Below, piece after piece: positions 22,851-36,300 of a DNA stretch of 64,000 nt. Below the pieces are notes generated by a model. That model was not told the DNA's origin. It saw nothing but the letters and a program-made list of their open reading frames with translations, and searched no databases. How positions within the stretch are numbered: the first letter of the stretch is position 1; every line of letters starts with the position of its first letter. The stretch spans positions 94,877,338-94,941,337 of the forward strand of contig NC_086247.1 in assembly GCF_021018805.1 (NCBI RefSeq). Direction: 5' to 3'. Position numbers and translations under genes: made by a program. The DNA comes from Prinia subflava. Its lineage: Eukaryota; Chordata; Aves; Passeriformes; Cisticolidae.

Positions 22851-25554
22851 CCCCTTGGTGTACATCTGGAAAGGGTGAGTGCTGCCCATGGCACACAGCT
22901 GTCAGCATTCTCCTGACTAACTGCCTCTGCTCTAAAATTATCCCCTGCCCACCATACAGATGGGTGCAACAACACTTTTGTCATGGCTGCATTGAGTGGC
23001 CATTCCTCCGTTTCACCTCAGCGCTTCCACCCACACCTCACTAAGTTAAAAGATGACATCAGCCTCCTTAGCAGAAATGAGGATGCAAAGCGTTGCCACT
23101 CTAATGTGGTGCAGCATGTGGCTTGTGCTGATTGTCTCCTGACACCTCTCACCTCTCAGTATTTGTTGAATTTTCCTGCATAAGGCTGGCAAAATTATTA
23201 GCCTAGTCCTTTATGTAAAACAGTGGTGATTTGGGGGCTGCTGGGGGAGCAGGGCCAAGTGCAGGGTCTCTGTGGTGCAGGGACCACAAGCGGTGGCTGG
23301 AGTGATATGACCTCAGCAGTGCCTCAACAAAGGGATGGAGCAGGGCTGAGTCAGGCCTGGAGCCTTGGACCTGCTGCAGGTGTTTCATGCCCAGGGGCAT
23401 CTGGACTGCTGCAAAGCCACCACACGGCAGGACTTCGCATCAGAAGGGACGGGGTGAAAGTTTGGCCCCAGGGGACTTTTATTTTAGGTGAAAATAGGAA
23501 TCACGGTTACTCATTTTTACCCTATACACTGACAGGGTTTATTTCACTTTGGCTACTCAGTAGCTGATTGTTATTTTTGACATTTAGCAGAGTAACTGAA
23601 AGCAGGTGAGGTTTTCTCAGAGTCCTGTTTTCATTTATGACAATCACAAAGTTCATCACCACTGGGTGTATCAGGTCCTCCACTCCCATCCAGGAGCCAT
23701 GGGAGGTCTGTGGAGGAGCAGAAGAGGCATGTGTTGCACTCACCAGCATTACACCCTCAGGTCGTAGGTACCCACTGGAGCTGCCCACACTTTGTGCGTT
23801 GCCTACACTTCATCCAGGTGACATCCATTTCAGCAGTCAGACGGAGCCTAGCCAGCCACATCTGACCTGCAGATGGAGTCTGTCTTGATGTGTATGAGCA
23901 GGTACATGGAGAACGCTGCCTCTCTGTGGTGTTCCATCTTCACCTGGAAGGCCAGGAAAAAGCATCACCTGTGTGATGGCCTCGAGAAAGGCAGGGGTGG
24001 ACAAGCACTATCTGACCATCAGCAATGATTACCTCTAATAGTTAACTTACAGTGCATAAAATTGTTTTTTGTCAGTACCTCAATTTTCAAATATTCCCCT
24101 TCAGATGGAAAAAATCCAGCCTGTAGTTTTGGTCATTGAACTCTCTATGAGCATTTTGAGGACTCCTTGCCTTGCTTCCCGGTGATTTCACATGCAAGCA
24201 GGGATAAAGGAAGCACTGGTGTTGTAATGTTGTGTAGCATCACCAAAAAAGACCTCAGCCCAGTGAGGTCTGACAGAGGTGACATAGAAGGCCTTGGCCG
24301 GTGCAGACAGGGTGTTGTGCACAGTTAAATGTCCAGTTGAAGGCAGTAGGGGAGCCAGGTGCTGCATCACACTGGAAGCAGCAGAAGAGCAAGCCAAGTG
24401 GGCATAACACAGGACTTAATTCTCCTGTTCAACACTGTAGGATTTAACAAAGTGTTATGGTGGAAAATTGTGCCTTTTAAGAATTTTTATCTCTTTCTTT
24501 TGAAAGAAAGCTAATGCATAATCTTCGGTACTAGCACAGCCTAAAATGCCCTCCACCTACCTCTTCCCACCTGGTTTAGCTGGACATGTGACAAGTGCCA
24601 TACATAATCGTCTGTCTCATAAATATGCGTAGAATAACCTAATAGTTCAACAGCTGTTGAAAGCATTTAGCAAATGAGGTAGCTGGAAAACACTTCCAAA
24701 TCAGATAATGTCACTGTCCAAGATTACGTGGGGAGGTATATGCACGAGGTTTCCATCTCCCCAAAGCTATTCTTGTATGAAACTGTACATATTCATCTGA
24801 ATCTGTAAAAATCTATACACAAAACCCAAAAACGGCAGGCAGGCAGGCATGTTTTAGAGTTAGCCCTCCTGATGAACAACACCAGTAGTACTGTACTAGT
24901 AAGAGAGGATGAGTTCAGATACTTGTGCAGATAAAGTTGCACACACATGTGTACTCACTTCCTGCAGTGTCTTGATAGCAAGAGGCTTCCTTTGTGACTG
25001 AGTCACCATGCACTGGATTTAGTAACTAAAAGCAAAGGCTTGATAGCAGCTTGACCTTTAAAATGTTTTGGTTTAATAGGTGCCTAGGGAAACCACCAAG
25101 TTCACAGACAGCATCTGCACAGGTCCCTGTAGTTGACTGTCTCACAAGATCCCTGGGACTGGGCGCTCAGCCCTTGTCACTGAGATGGCCACTGCTGCAC
25201 ATATATTGGCAGGGCATTTCAGGAAGTTTTGCTCAGCCACTGCTGCTCGGGTGTTACTGAAGCAGGGATTGTGTTTGGTGGGGGCAGCCAGCTTCTTGCC
25301 CCTCCCCAACACCAGCTGCTCCACAGTCAGAACAAGGGGTGAGGCTTCAAGTATGCTGGATCTGGCCAGTGCTGCAGCAGCAGCCAGGATTTTGTCTTTG
25401 CATGCATCCAGAGTGGCTAAATGGTACATGGAGATGTGTCCACATCCCTAATTAGTCTCTGGTTGACCAGCAGCAAAGCAGTGACAGGAGCTGGGGTGAC
25501 CTGTGCAGTGTCTTCTGAAGGTGTGCTGCCAGTATCAAAACTGACTGACAAGGA

Positions 25555-25585
25555 TTTCAAAGGCACAGAATTTCAAAGGCACAGA
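25555..25585. repeat. 16-bp tandem duplication
   Basis: TTTCAAAGGCACAGAA (25555-25570) is followed immediately by TTTCAAAGGCACAGA (25571-25585). Confidence 0.9.
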
Positions 25586-27394
25586 CAGCCTTTCAGAGCT
25601 CAATTCAGTAACGGAGATTTAGATACTTAACTCCTCAGCTCTCTTTGAAAGTCTCATCCCAGATTCTTACCAATTGCCAGACATTTAGTCCAGAAATTGA
25701 AGAAAGTGTGTGTGCACATGATGAAAAAAAGTAGTGTTTTGATTTTCATACTCATAAAATCTGTGTGCAGGTGCCAAGGAACTACATCATAGTCTGCACC
25801 ATGAAAGGAAGCTATTTTGTTGGATAGGTTCAACAAACATAAGGGTAAAATAAATATATTTTAATACCATAAATGTCTACACTGATAATACTACACAGAA
25901 ATGGGAATTTGATAGTTAAATGTTGATCAGGATAAACATCTGTTTAATTGATAAGATTTTATTTTTTCTGTTCACATATTTTAATAACATCCACACCTTC
26001 CCCCCCCCCAAAAAAAACGTTTAAAAACCTATCTGGATTGCTGAAGTGCTAAAGCAAACACACACTTGTTAGAATTGTCAAAATATATATATAGTTTATA
26101 TCTGAGCACTTTCTGACTCCCTTTACTGAATTTTCATGATTTATTATTTTTCTTATAGGTTTGATATATTAACTTTTTACCTGCTAGAAAGGCCTTTCAT
26201 TTAAATGTGGGCTTGCAGAACTGGCTGAAATACTTCTCCCAGATTCAAACACACACAGAAGGACCATTGTCTTCCACCAGTGCCTTGGTATGATGTCATA
26301 ACCCTGATCTCTCTGACTAAGAAGCTTTGATTTATAGCTAGGGCTGCTGCCAATAAATTGTTCTCAGAATTTCATTTTAAATTAGATGACATAATGACAT
26401 GAGTTCAGAGTCTAAGAAGGCATCACCAAACCATTGAAAACCAATTAGAAATTATTTTGCTAATCAGACTAATTTAGAACAGTGACCTCTGCCCTATTTT
26501 AATATTCAAAATTGAAGACTGTTTAAAACTGTCTGTCAGCTGACCTAATGCATTGTCAAGTAACAGGCATTTGAAATTTCGCTGTACCAAACTTGCATTC
26601 TTTTTTACCTTTTTAGGGCAAGGGCCAGATCCTTCAGCACTCTTAAATGAATAATGTTGCTTCTGAGTCTGCGCTTACATAGAAAGAGTATCATCTTTGT
26701 GTTTAAAATTTCACAAATTCTGGCTTCAGTGCTGCAGTTTATTATAGGTGAATCTCAGCATATGGCAAATTCAGTCACAGTTCCTAGTTCTAGCCAGCTG
26801 AGAGTCTGCAAGACTACCTGGGTGCTACCTCAGCACCACGGAGTAGTTCTGAGACAGAACAATTGTTGCTATTTGGTATGGCTCTGCTGGATATAAGTGA
26901 CTGTTTCTGCTGAAAGTGCTCACAGGTTCTGAACAACTGTAGGGCTTTCCAGTTAATTGCCAGCCCAGGCCTGCTGTGTGACTGACTAGAGTGTCTCTTT
27001 TAGCTGGCAGGTTTTTACCAAGTCATTCAAGGTCTGAAATATTTGAGCTGGAAGTTTGTTAGGCTAATACTGTTCTCTGCTAAATATTAATCCTGAGAAA
27101 ATTAGCAGTGCTGTCTATATCACATTGCATCTCCCTGTGTGAAATACTCACTTGTGGAAGTCAGTGACAATGGAAATGGATGTGTGTTACAGCAGCTAGC
27201 TTACCATGCCTCCACTGGGATGTGTAACGGCTCAAAACCCTTTTTTTCGATCTTAGGTTTGTAAAGACTTGCAGTTCATCAGGCATGAGTCGGTAGATAA
27301 GTGGCAACACAAGTACCCAGCTGTCCAGTGAACAGTCCTTGTTGTCTTGTGCAGGGGGCTCCCCTGTGAGCTGCCCAGGGTTCTCCTGTGCAGG

Positions 27395-27452
27395 GCTCCA
27401 ATTTGGACTTGATCCTTGAGGGTCCCTTCCAAGTCAGGGTATTCTATGATTT
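27395..27452 (+). mobile_element. CR1 LINE 3' end fragment
   Basis: 'cttgatccttgagggtccc', 'ttccaagtcagggtattc' and 'tatgattttcc' match the sense-strand 3' terminus of bird CR1 elements, which ends in ATTCTATGATT repeats. Only the last 60 or so bases are clear; the preceding 'gtgcagggctccaatttgg' is probably part of it too. Divergence suggests an old copy. Confidence 0.75.
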
Positions 27453-30400
27453 TCCTATCTAGGAGAAAATAGTGAAGGTGGGTACTAAGGTTTGTATCCT
27501 GTTCTGAGTCAGGCGCAATTGCCCACCCCAGCTGAATATCTCAGTCCCTCAGAAGTCAGTGAGACAGTGGGTGAGGGTGTGTTAGTTCCTTGTAGCCTCA
27601 TGACAGTGTTTGAGTAACACCACAGACATTGTGATGGTAAATGAGTACAGTTACAGGCTGTTCCTGCATAGGTTTGGGGAGGTGTGCCTTGAAATACCCA
27701 TAGCTCTTACTTCAGGCCCTCTAAAGTCCTTTGAAAAGTGGAAGAAAAAAGTTGCCCTTTCAGAGAAAGAATATAAGGTGATTTACACCAACTTTTGACA
27801 CTATCAGAGTATTTTCAGATCAGACCCACAGGCAGTTTGAGTTGAGTTTGCCTACAAAAACGTTGGCAAAGATTTTTGGCCTTTGTTACTCTGTTGAAGA
27901 TACATAGACTGGGGAGAGCCAGGTAATAGGAGAGAGTAGCATAAATAAACCATTAACTGATGTAATGTAGAAATTTGTGGTGCTGTATCCTCTAAAAATC
28001 AAGTACTACAGTTATTCATGTAAAATACTAAAATTGAGATCTGGCTGGAAGGAGGAATATTAATGTCTTCTGACATGCTGAGCTTTACAGGTCTGATTCC
28101 AGATCATCTGAATCATTAGTAATTGTTTCTTCATGTTAAAAAAAAAAATCCTACAGACCTTCCTTCTCCAAACTGGTACCTCATGAAGACATCTGCGTTT
28201 TTTTAAAGAGGATTAGGTGGCTGCCATCCCAGTCTGTATGATGCTCACACTCACTCTGCACAGAGTTAATGGCTATGCAGCTGGCAAAACACAGAAAAGC
28301 CAGATACAAATCCCTTCACCATTTTAGTAGGAATGCTTTTCCTGTCGTCCGGTGCTATACTTATTCTAGTGATGAGATTAGCATACAAACAAAATATATG
28401 ATATTGAGCAGGGGCTGACTTTTTTTATTGTGTTGAAAAAACGCATTATAGAGGGTACAAAAACAGTTGAGTTGAGCAAGTTTAGGCAACTCTAAGCATA
28501 AATGCAGGTATATTTGTCCATTTAAAGACAGTTTGTTTCTCATAACATGAAATAACTGATGCCCATAAGTATTAGTTCAAAGCAAAACAACCTTGACTAG
28601 CCCTGACCAGTCTCTGTTTTCCCTCTGAATTTGTAGGCACCAGGAGTGTCTTTGGTTGCTGTCACCATCTCTGAGTTTTTGGACTAACAGGTGTCGAATA
28701 GAGTCCCTCCCACCCATCAGTCTGGTGCAGAGCAGGACTTACTGGTGGTCCTCCATTGGCTGCAGTATGCGTATTTCAGTGTAGCAACATACAAAAAGAG
28801 ATTCCAAATATTCATGATCACTAGTCATACATCCAAATAGACCCCATAGTATTGCTTTTGTAAAGAAAAAACTCACACTGAAGTGACAAAAAAGTACTTG
28901 GTGCACCAGGTAGCAAAGGTGTGCAGCAGAAGAGCTACAATGAAAAGCCAGCCTGAAATCAGGAACCTGCCTTCTGTAAAGCCTCCAGCCTGCCTGCCAC
29001 CAGGGCTATTACCCTTCCTTAGGTTATAACAAGTCAGACAACTCCAGGGTTTATTGGAGTTCTATTGCCAGTGGTTGAGCTTGGAATTATTTAGCACAGG
29101 TGTTTCTATAACAGTGATATATTGGGAAAATTCAGTGTTCAACAACCATCATATTTCCAGCTGTGCTGTGGTTAGTGAACCTAATATAAAACATGTGAGA
29201 ATATTCGCTAGCTCAGGAACTTGTTAAAGGTATTTTCTTACAATATCTGAGTTGCTGTGTTTATCTAGGTGTGTTTCTTCAGTCTTGCATTTTCCTAAAA
29301 GGTGGGATAATGGTTTTGTAAAGCTGTCACTGAACCTGGAATCTGCTCCTCTGCAACCAAGTGCATGAGTAGCCCTGCTAGCCAGTGTGCAGCACACAAG
29401 CTGGTGAAAATAAGATCCAGTGACAGCCCATCACACCTAGCGTATTTGTCTTGAGCAGCACCTGTGCATCTGTTCCATATATAGACCTCGTTTTACTAGG
29501 GTGCTAGAAATCTTAAAACAAGTGTTGCAAGCATCTACATGTAAAAGAACATAAAAGGAACAAAGTTAACAAGGGGCTCGGGGACTGTAAAACAGGGGTA
29601 GTAAAGTGCATTCACCACCACCGAAATCTGTGAGTGCTAAAAGAGGTTTTATATGTACAGATGGACACGTGTGTTTTAGGGGGCTCAAAAAGACTCATAC
29701 ACAAACACAATAAATGGCTGGACAATGTGTAAGGGTTTTGTAAAACACATCCAAATAAAAATACAGTCAGTGACACTCAGGCAACACACATGTATCTGAG
29801 CTGAGTTGTGAAAAGATGTTTCATTATTAATTTGATGCCACAGTGGGTTGGTTATTAGAATATTATGAAAAATATTCTCTGGTGTCACCAGAAATTTTTT
29901 AGAAAGAAGATAAATGCCATTACCCATCCATACTTGATTATTATATGCATTAGAGTTTCACCTGTCTAGAAAAAAATACATCAACAGTCTAGCTTGACTC
30001 TATTATTTGTAATTTTCCTGTTAGAGAAAGTGGGTGAGTTTTACCTGTGCACTGCATCTGTTGTAGAAGCTTCAAAGACACCTCTCTTTGATTTGAGAGA
30101 GAAAGCAAAAGAAAAGACATTTCAATTTGAGAAAGAATCTTTCTTCTCTGGTTTTAGAAAGCAGCTCTGGATTTGTCATGACTGAGTTGATGCTCACTGA
30201 CAATCATTTCTGTCCACATTCTGGAAGTTTTTAGAGATATGACAGCTCAATTAGGGCATCGTTTGGGACAGTGGGTAGAGCAAGCAGAGGTCTAGAACAG
30301 GAGTCAGTTTTTCTTGTTAGCCAGAGACTGACTAGCATTTGTAAGGAGCTGGCATTAGCAAAAATCAAATGCAGTATGTAAAAAACTAAATAAATCAGAT

Positions 30401-30470
30401 CCTACTCTTTCAAAAATATCCCCATAGTTGAAAACTTCTTATATGTAGCACTGACATGTATCTTTGCAAC

Positions 30471-30503
30471 TTTATTTTCATTGAACTCTTTATTTTCATT
30501 GAA
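30471..30503. repeat. 15-bp direct repeat, 18-base period
   Basis: TTTATTTTCATTGAA occurs at 30471-30485 and 30489-30503, separated by CTC. Confidence 0.9.
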
Positions 30504-30935
30504 AAGCCCCATCTCTACCTTATTATGCTCCAGTTTACTGCGTGTACAGACATTTATCAAATGGGCCATCGGTAGCTGTAGAAATGCAGTAGTTCTATCC
30601 AAGTTAAAATTCTTGCCTTGATTACTACAAATCCATGGAGCCCTTGGGTCCAAAGCTTCCACTGAAGCACAGCTATTTGCAAATAGATTTTTATAGCACA
30701 TTAGTGCTGGAGGAGAGTCCAAAGAAAATAGTCTTTTTCAATATTAGAACCAGCTGTGACTTTCTTGTGCTGATGACTCATTCATTTTTTTTATAGGGTG
30801 GGAGAACTAGGCAAAAGACACACAGAGTCTTATTCACAACGTTGTTTGTTTTGCAAAGGGTATCCTAGCCACAAGCCAACTTGATCATACCAATACGCAA
30901 CTCATGTTTATTTAAAACCTTTTTTCTTTTAACAG

Positions 30936-31622
30936 TTCCAATTATAAAAACAGAACCCACAGATGACTATGAGCCTGCTCAAACCTGTGGACCAATGAAC
31001 CAAGGCTTAAGCCCTCTCTCTAAACCATACTACAGTCAGCAGATCATGATGCCCCCTGATCCTGGTTCGTGCCTTGTGGCCGGCTTTGCCTCCTGTCAGC
31101 AGAGAAACGCCGTGTTGTCACCTTCTCCCAACGCAAGCTCCAAGCTGCACGACCTTTCGTCCTCTCCGTACAAGTGCATCCCCAACCCAGGCCACAGTCA
31201 CCTCGGACTTCAGCAGCCCGCTGGAGGTGTCCCCACCATACAGGAAGTGCCAAGGTCTATAGTTGTGCACCCAAGCTCCCCTGAGCAATCATCTCACGTC
31301 ATGCTGCAGCCGCAGGTGAGTCAACATCTGAGCAGTAGCTGTCCCCTTGGTTATCAACAAACACTCTATCCCAACAGTCCCTCTTCTCCAGTTCCATCTG
31401 TTACCCAAGAGCCAACCTATTTGCAGTCCTGCAGTCCAACTCACTCATCCATAATGGGTCAACAGCAGCAGCAACTGCCGAAGGTTCACAGAAATGAGTC
31501 TCCAACAACCCAACCACTGTCATTGCCAGAGTTGCATGAGGAAAGTAATCATAATTTGGCCCCTATTGCTGTAACGATCAAGCGAGAACCTGAGGAATTG
31601 GACCAGATGTACCTGGATGATG
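30936..31622 (+). CDS. NFATC1: NFATC1 exon: C-terminal transactivation region with two SUMO motifs
   Basis: This 687-base exon completes a split Val codon, carries 228 full codons and starts another split Val (phases 1 and 1, so skipping it keeps the frame). It opens PIIKTEPTDDYEP, a sumoylation motif (IKTE) at the position of human K702, and continues as Ser/Pro/Gln-rich, disordered sequence (LSPLSKPYYSQQ, LHDLSSSPYK, MGQQQQQLP) to LAPIAVTIKREPEELDQ, a second motif (IKRE). Counting from the stop, that Lys is 30th from the end, exactly the place of human K914. This region is present only in long NFATc1 isoforms; in mammals it contributes transactivation and its sumoylation shifts target choice. 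Acceptor TTTTAACAG, donor GATG/gtaagt. The upstream in-frame ATG at 30881 is intronic. Confidence 0.96.
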
Positions 31623-34600
31623 GTAAGTCTTCCACAGCACAGGTTTGCGTTCACCATGTTGCTCTATCAGTGAGTTCCCTTAACCTCCCCTTCTTTTGAA
31701 TCCTGGTGGAAAAAGTTCCAGTTATAGCCTGGTGGAAAGGTGCAGACTTTGCTCGAATTGTCTTTTTACAGGAAAGGACACCTTCATTTCATTTGCAATA
31801 ATGAAACCACATTATGTAAGCATTAAATGTTGTTAGTTAGCATAGAGCTCTAGCTGCATGACCAATAGCTATGTGGTAATAATCTTAACTGTATGTTCTT
31901 GGCTTACGCCCGTGCAAGTGACCTGAAGAGCTGCAGTGACAACATATTTAACATTGCCCCATTCATAATGCAGTGAAACGTCTGATGTGCAAATCTCTTC
32001 ACTGAAACTAAATGTTATACTTCTCTACTTCAGTTGAAAAGGTTCAAACTAAAAATGGAGGCGAATCTTTCAACATCACTTTTCAATCTATTTGCATCTG
32101 ATGTTAAGACTACCTTTTTTCCCCCCTTTTTTATTGGGGCTTGCTGCTGCTTTTTCTTTTCTTTTTTCTTTTTTTCTGGTTTTGTAAGATTCTGTATACA
32201 TATATATTCTCCATGCAGTCCCAAAAAGTTGAAATGCTATGATAAACTTGTAAGACCCTAGTTCTCAAATATTTATTAGTTGAATATAATAAAAGGGATA
32301 ACATGGAATTTGGTTATGTGACCTTACTGAACTGCCATTTAGCATTTGCTGCTAAGTCTCCCAGTAGTATTCTGGACCCTTACCTTAATGCAGGATGTGA
32401 GTTCCCTTCCAGTAGCCACATATCTTTATATAACATACCATGCTAGTTGAAGAAGAAATGCCACTTAAACGGCTGCATTGAAACTAATTGATGCCAGGGA
32501 ACATCTGAATGTTATTGTCCTTCAGGGAGAATTTAAGGACAATTCATTGCTCTGTTTTTTTTAAAAAAGGACATTTTGTCATTCTATTGTAAACAGCATG
32601 CTACTCACTGAATTAGGATTGCAAATTAATTTTTTGGAGCCTGAGTAGCAGCTCTTTGCTTTTCAACTCTAGGAAAATTATTTTTCTTAACAGAAGTTGT
32701 TATTGGTTACATGATAGAGAGGTCTAGGGAACTTTTCCTAATTAGGAGTTAAGGTCACTAGTTTTGCACAACACATCTTTTTGACAAGATTTTCTTCATA
32801 CAGTGTGCATTTTTATCACTTACCTGTGCTGCAAGGAGAATGATTTCAACAAGCTGAATGAGAACTGTACACCAGCCAAAAAAAGCCATGCCAGAATTTT
32901 GGGCTTGAGAAAAACCAGAAATTATCTGTGTAAGGAGGAGAATTTAGATAAATCTAAACCTAGAGTGTAGCTGTCTTTTGTAGAAAAGCACAAGAAAGGG
33001 TCAGCCTTCCTTCTTTACCTCTCAAAAATCCAATAACCTCTTCTCTGACAGAACCATGAAAGCTGCCTTTGGCTGGATCCCTACTTGAGAGATAGGACTG
33101 TGTCTCAGGGATGAAGGGTGAATGAAGCTCCTCAGCCATGTCTGCTTTAGGTTTCTCATGGAGGAACAGAGGAACTTCTTTCCCATGTGGTCTGATAGAG
33201 AGGTTTTAGTATTTTCAGCAATCATCATTCTCTCTGACAAAGCATAGCCTTTAACCTCATTTCTGTTCCATCGCTCTCCCCTGGACAAACATGCACACCA
33301 GTCCTCTACAGATGACCAGAACTAATTGCAGCTAGCCACCATGCACATCTGCACTGATACTTGAGGTTGACTTTGAAGATCTCTTCAGCTAGCCAAATCC
33401 AGATATACTTCCCTTTGGCATCCAGTAGGCTTTCAAAATCATTCTGTGGCTGACCACAAGAGCTCTAGACCAAGAAAGACATAGCAGTCCTGATAACAGT
33501 ATATAATAGGAAGAAACCTAAGCCTTTGTAGTTCAATAAATTAAATACCACCAGTTGCCTCCAAGGGGGTCAATCAGAAATGGCTAAAATGATCTTTAGG
33601 TTTGTCTCAAGGGTCACACTGATGGAGCTCAACCCACATGAGCTGCCTTTTTCTATCAAAACTTTATCTCACTGCCTGAAGAAAAGATCATCCGCTCTGT
33701 GTGTATCTGAAGTGGACTATTTCCTGCTTTATATTTGTCTCAGTATCTGGATGAGGGGCTAAAGGCAGGAAGTGTTTCTTGTTGGATTGGCGCTGGCCAA
33801 GACACCTTGTTCAAACCATGCAGAGTCCTGGCATGCTTCAGACATGCAGCACAGGAGCATGAAGCTGTGACTCAGGCTGGAAGCCTGTTTAGGTATATGC
33901 TGTATGCTATATATGCATTTCATGAAGGCAGCATTTTCACCACCACTGCAGACATTGGTTTCACATTACATTTAATCTGATGGAACTGCAGGCTCCTATG
34001 GAAAGGGTGGCCTCAATCCATCTTGCTCTGTCACATGTTCTTGCTGCTTCCTTCAAGTCATATCAGTTGTGGAGCAACAGAGCAGGCTAATGGGAAATTA
34101 GCCTGCTCAAAATAGCAAAATCCACATTTTCAGTTTTCTGTTGGGTCAGCTCATGGAACCACATCCAGCAGCTGATCCAGCCCTTGAGAGGGGGGAAAGA
34201 AGCCTGTGCTGTGGGCCGAGGGGTACTGCAGGGTCACTCTGGGTGGCAGAAGTCCACCAATAGGCCAGAGCAAGTGTGAATTGAAGGCAATTCTGATGTG
34301 ATCTTATCTTCCTGAGCAACTATCTAATCACTCGTCCTGTTTTGGTTAAAAATCCCCTTCTCGTGCTCACCTGTCAGGTATGGAAGGGAGATGTCGCACA
34401 GTCTCAAAGGGCAGTTTGGCCACTCTGGTGACTGCCTGGAAACCACCCGTGGCTGCTCCTGGTGTCACAGGGTGTGCTGCTGACTGAGATCAGCACGGAG
34501 AAGGCAAAGCAGGTACGCAGCACCTTTGTGCCTGGTACTGTTTCATTCACACCTCTGACTATAACAGTGGAACAAGGGACCGTGAGTTTTGGCGAGTGGC

Positions 34601-36156
34601 TAGTACCAAATAGGAGCAACTCATTTTTCCATGTGCCTGACTTTTTTTTCAAATAGGAGCTTTTTGAAGGTGTCACCATTTTTAATTAGTAATATATCCC
34701 CCTCTAAGTGTTCTTGTTGGAGGAGTGGGTGGAGTATCTGTAGCAGTTGTGAACAATATGAAAGCCAGAGACTGGTCAAGTGTACATAACTGCTTTCCTT
34801 GCCTGCTACTCTGAATATAACACTCTTTTCCTCAGCCATGATTAATGAAATATTTTAATGACATTAAAAATTAAATTCTCAAAACATTGCTCATTTTAAT
34901 AAATATCTTCACAGCATCTTGTACCTATTTAATACATCAGTTTTATCTAAAAGTGTTTAAGTGTGAGGTATTGATATCTAAGATACTTAGGGGACTACCA
35001 GAAAAACAAAAGAGCCGATTTATTTTCCCAGATTATAACTGATTAAAATTTGGTTGCTTGTTTACCACTGCAGGGAGATTTGATTTAGGTATCTAATATA
35101 CATAGAGCAGTTTTGGGTCAGTATAAGCAGAAATCTTTTGGTTTCAGCTTATGAGTTCAAAGTAATATTCATTCCTTTAGTTCTGGAATATGTCCAAATA
35201 TAGATCATTTACACTGCAAAATATAGATGGAAAAAAACAGTCAATGAATTTATATAAATAGAGATCCTTTATATGACATCTTTCTGCATTGGTAAAGGTG
35301 GGTAGCTGAAGTAATATAAAGGGAGCAAATGAAGAGAATTCCATTTTGCAAGTAAATTCTGGTCTTGGCAATCTTATTTTAAATCAAAATCTACAGTAGC
35401 CATCTGGGCTACTCATTAAATGTGCTGTCCATTTCAGTATGTGAATATATGATTCCACATATAGAACGTATTTAAAACTCAAACCGTAAAGTGATACCTG
35501 ATATATTATGGCTATGCTCTTGATACTGAAAGGTATCTGGCTTGGATACCAGCACCCGTTTCAAATCATTTTGAGTTCAGCCTCATAGCAAAGATTATGG
35601 CTGACTGCCTGTGCTGCTTTCACAGGAAAATGTGATTAAAAGTCGTTGAAATTGTGGCATTTATGCCTGGTTTTGGTCCTCTGCAAGAGTCCATGGTCCT
35701 TTGCAGGGGGAGAGGAAGTGTCTCCTGTCCTCTGCACCAGGAGCTCTTGCAGATATCTGCAGGACACTGGGGCACCCTGTTGGTGATGCTGGGATTGACG
35801 GTGTCTCCATGTGCATGAGCCATTCCTGCCCTAGGCAGTGAAAGTTAAGTGATGTTTGCCTTTCAGATCTAACCTGGGAGGAGTGTGGGTGCTAGGGTGG
35901 GTGCTGGAGCTCATGGAAAATCATTAGGCAGGCAGGCTGGAGGGACCTCTTTAGTACAAGTCCATGCTGCAATTTCTTTTAAGAAAATACTTGTTATTTA
36001 GGTATTGATGTGTCTGCTATACAGCCCTTTGAGATATGAAGTGGAATTATTATTGCCCAAAGAGATGGATAGTTTGGGGAAACTACAAGCTGATGAGAAT
36101 TCTTCCAGATTCCTTGAAACAGATGTGAAAATTTACCTAATTTATATATTTGACAG

Positions 36157-36300
36157 ATTTATATTTATATTTATATTTATATTTATATTTATATTTATAT
36201 TTATATTTATATTTATATTTACATTTACATTTACATTTACATTTACATTTACATTTACATTTACATTTATATTTATATTTATATTTATATTTATATTTGT
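36157..36300. repeat. Hexanucleotide array: (ATTTAT)10 (ATTTAC)8 (ATTTAT)5 ATTTGT
   Basis: Twenty-four consecutive six-base units without an indel: ten ATTTAT (36157-36216), eight ATTTAC (36217-36264), five ATTTAT (36265-36294) and one ATTTGT. The ATTTAC block sits inside the ATTTAT array. Because six is a multiple of three, the array is open in several frames and produces artefactual FIFIFI/YLYLYL-type open frames. Confidence 0.97.

Larger units (their letters stand above)
18448..30935 (+). other. NFATC1: NFATC1 intron, 12.5 kb
   Basis: Donor gtaaca, acceptor tttttcttttaacag. The first part may be the 3' end of the short isoform. Contents: poly(A)-signal candidates (18568, 19048), a 65-nt hairpin (19344-19408), a minus-strand CR1 end (22772-22850), a 16-bp tandem duplication (25555-25585), a plus-strand CR1 end (27395-27452) and a 15-bp direct repeat (30471-30503). 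Elsewhere (19409-22771, 22851-27394, 27453-30935) I see only intronic sequence with short, unrecognised open frames. Confidence 0.9.

Noticed and set aside
22780..23480. GC-rich stretch after the CR1 end as a longer CR1 body
   Set aside because: I could not recognise CR1 ORF2 or 3'UTR sequence beyond about 22850, so the element was kept short.
25999..26018. C run followed by A run
   Set aside because: Plain mononucleotide low complexity, possibly also error-prone in assembly; no element attached.
30881..30935. ATG at 30881 as a start for a separate 272-residue protein
   Set aside because: The first 18 residues are intron sequence ahead of a clear acceptor; NFATc1 similarity starts exactly after the AG at 30935.
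31623..31699. Read-through of the donor after the transactivation exon as another alternative C terminus
   Set aside because: The donor is a strong gtaagt, the 25-residue extension matches no tail I know, and no AATAAA lies near its stop.
33000..33300. Minus-strand 88-codon open frame as a retrotransposon relic
   Set aside because: No ordered RT or endonuclease motif could be read in any frame.
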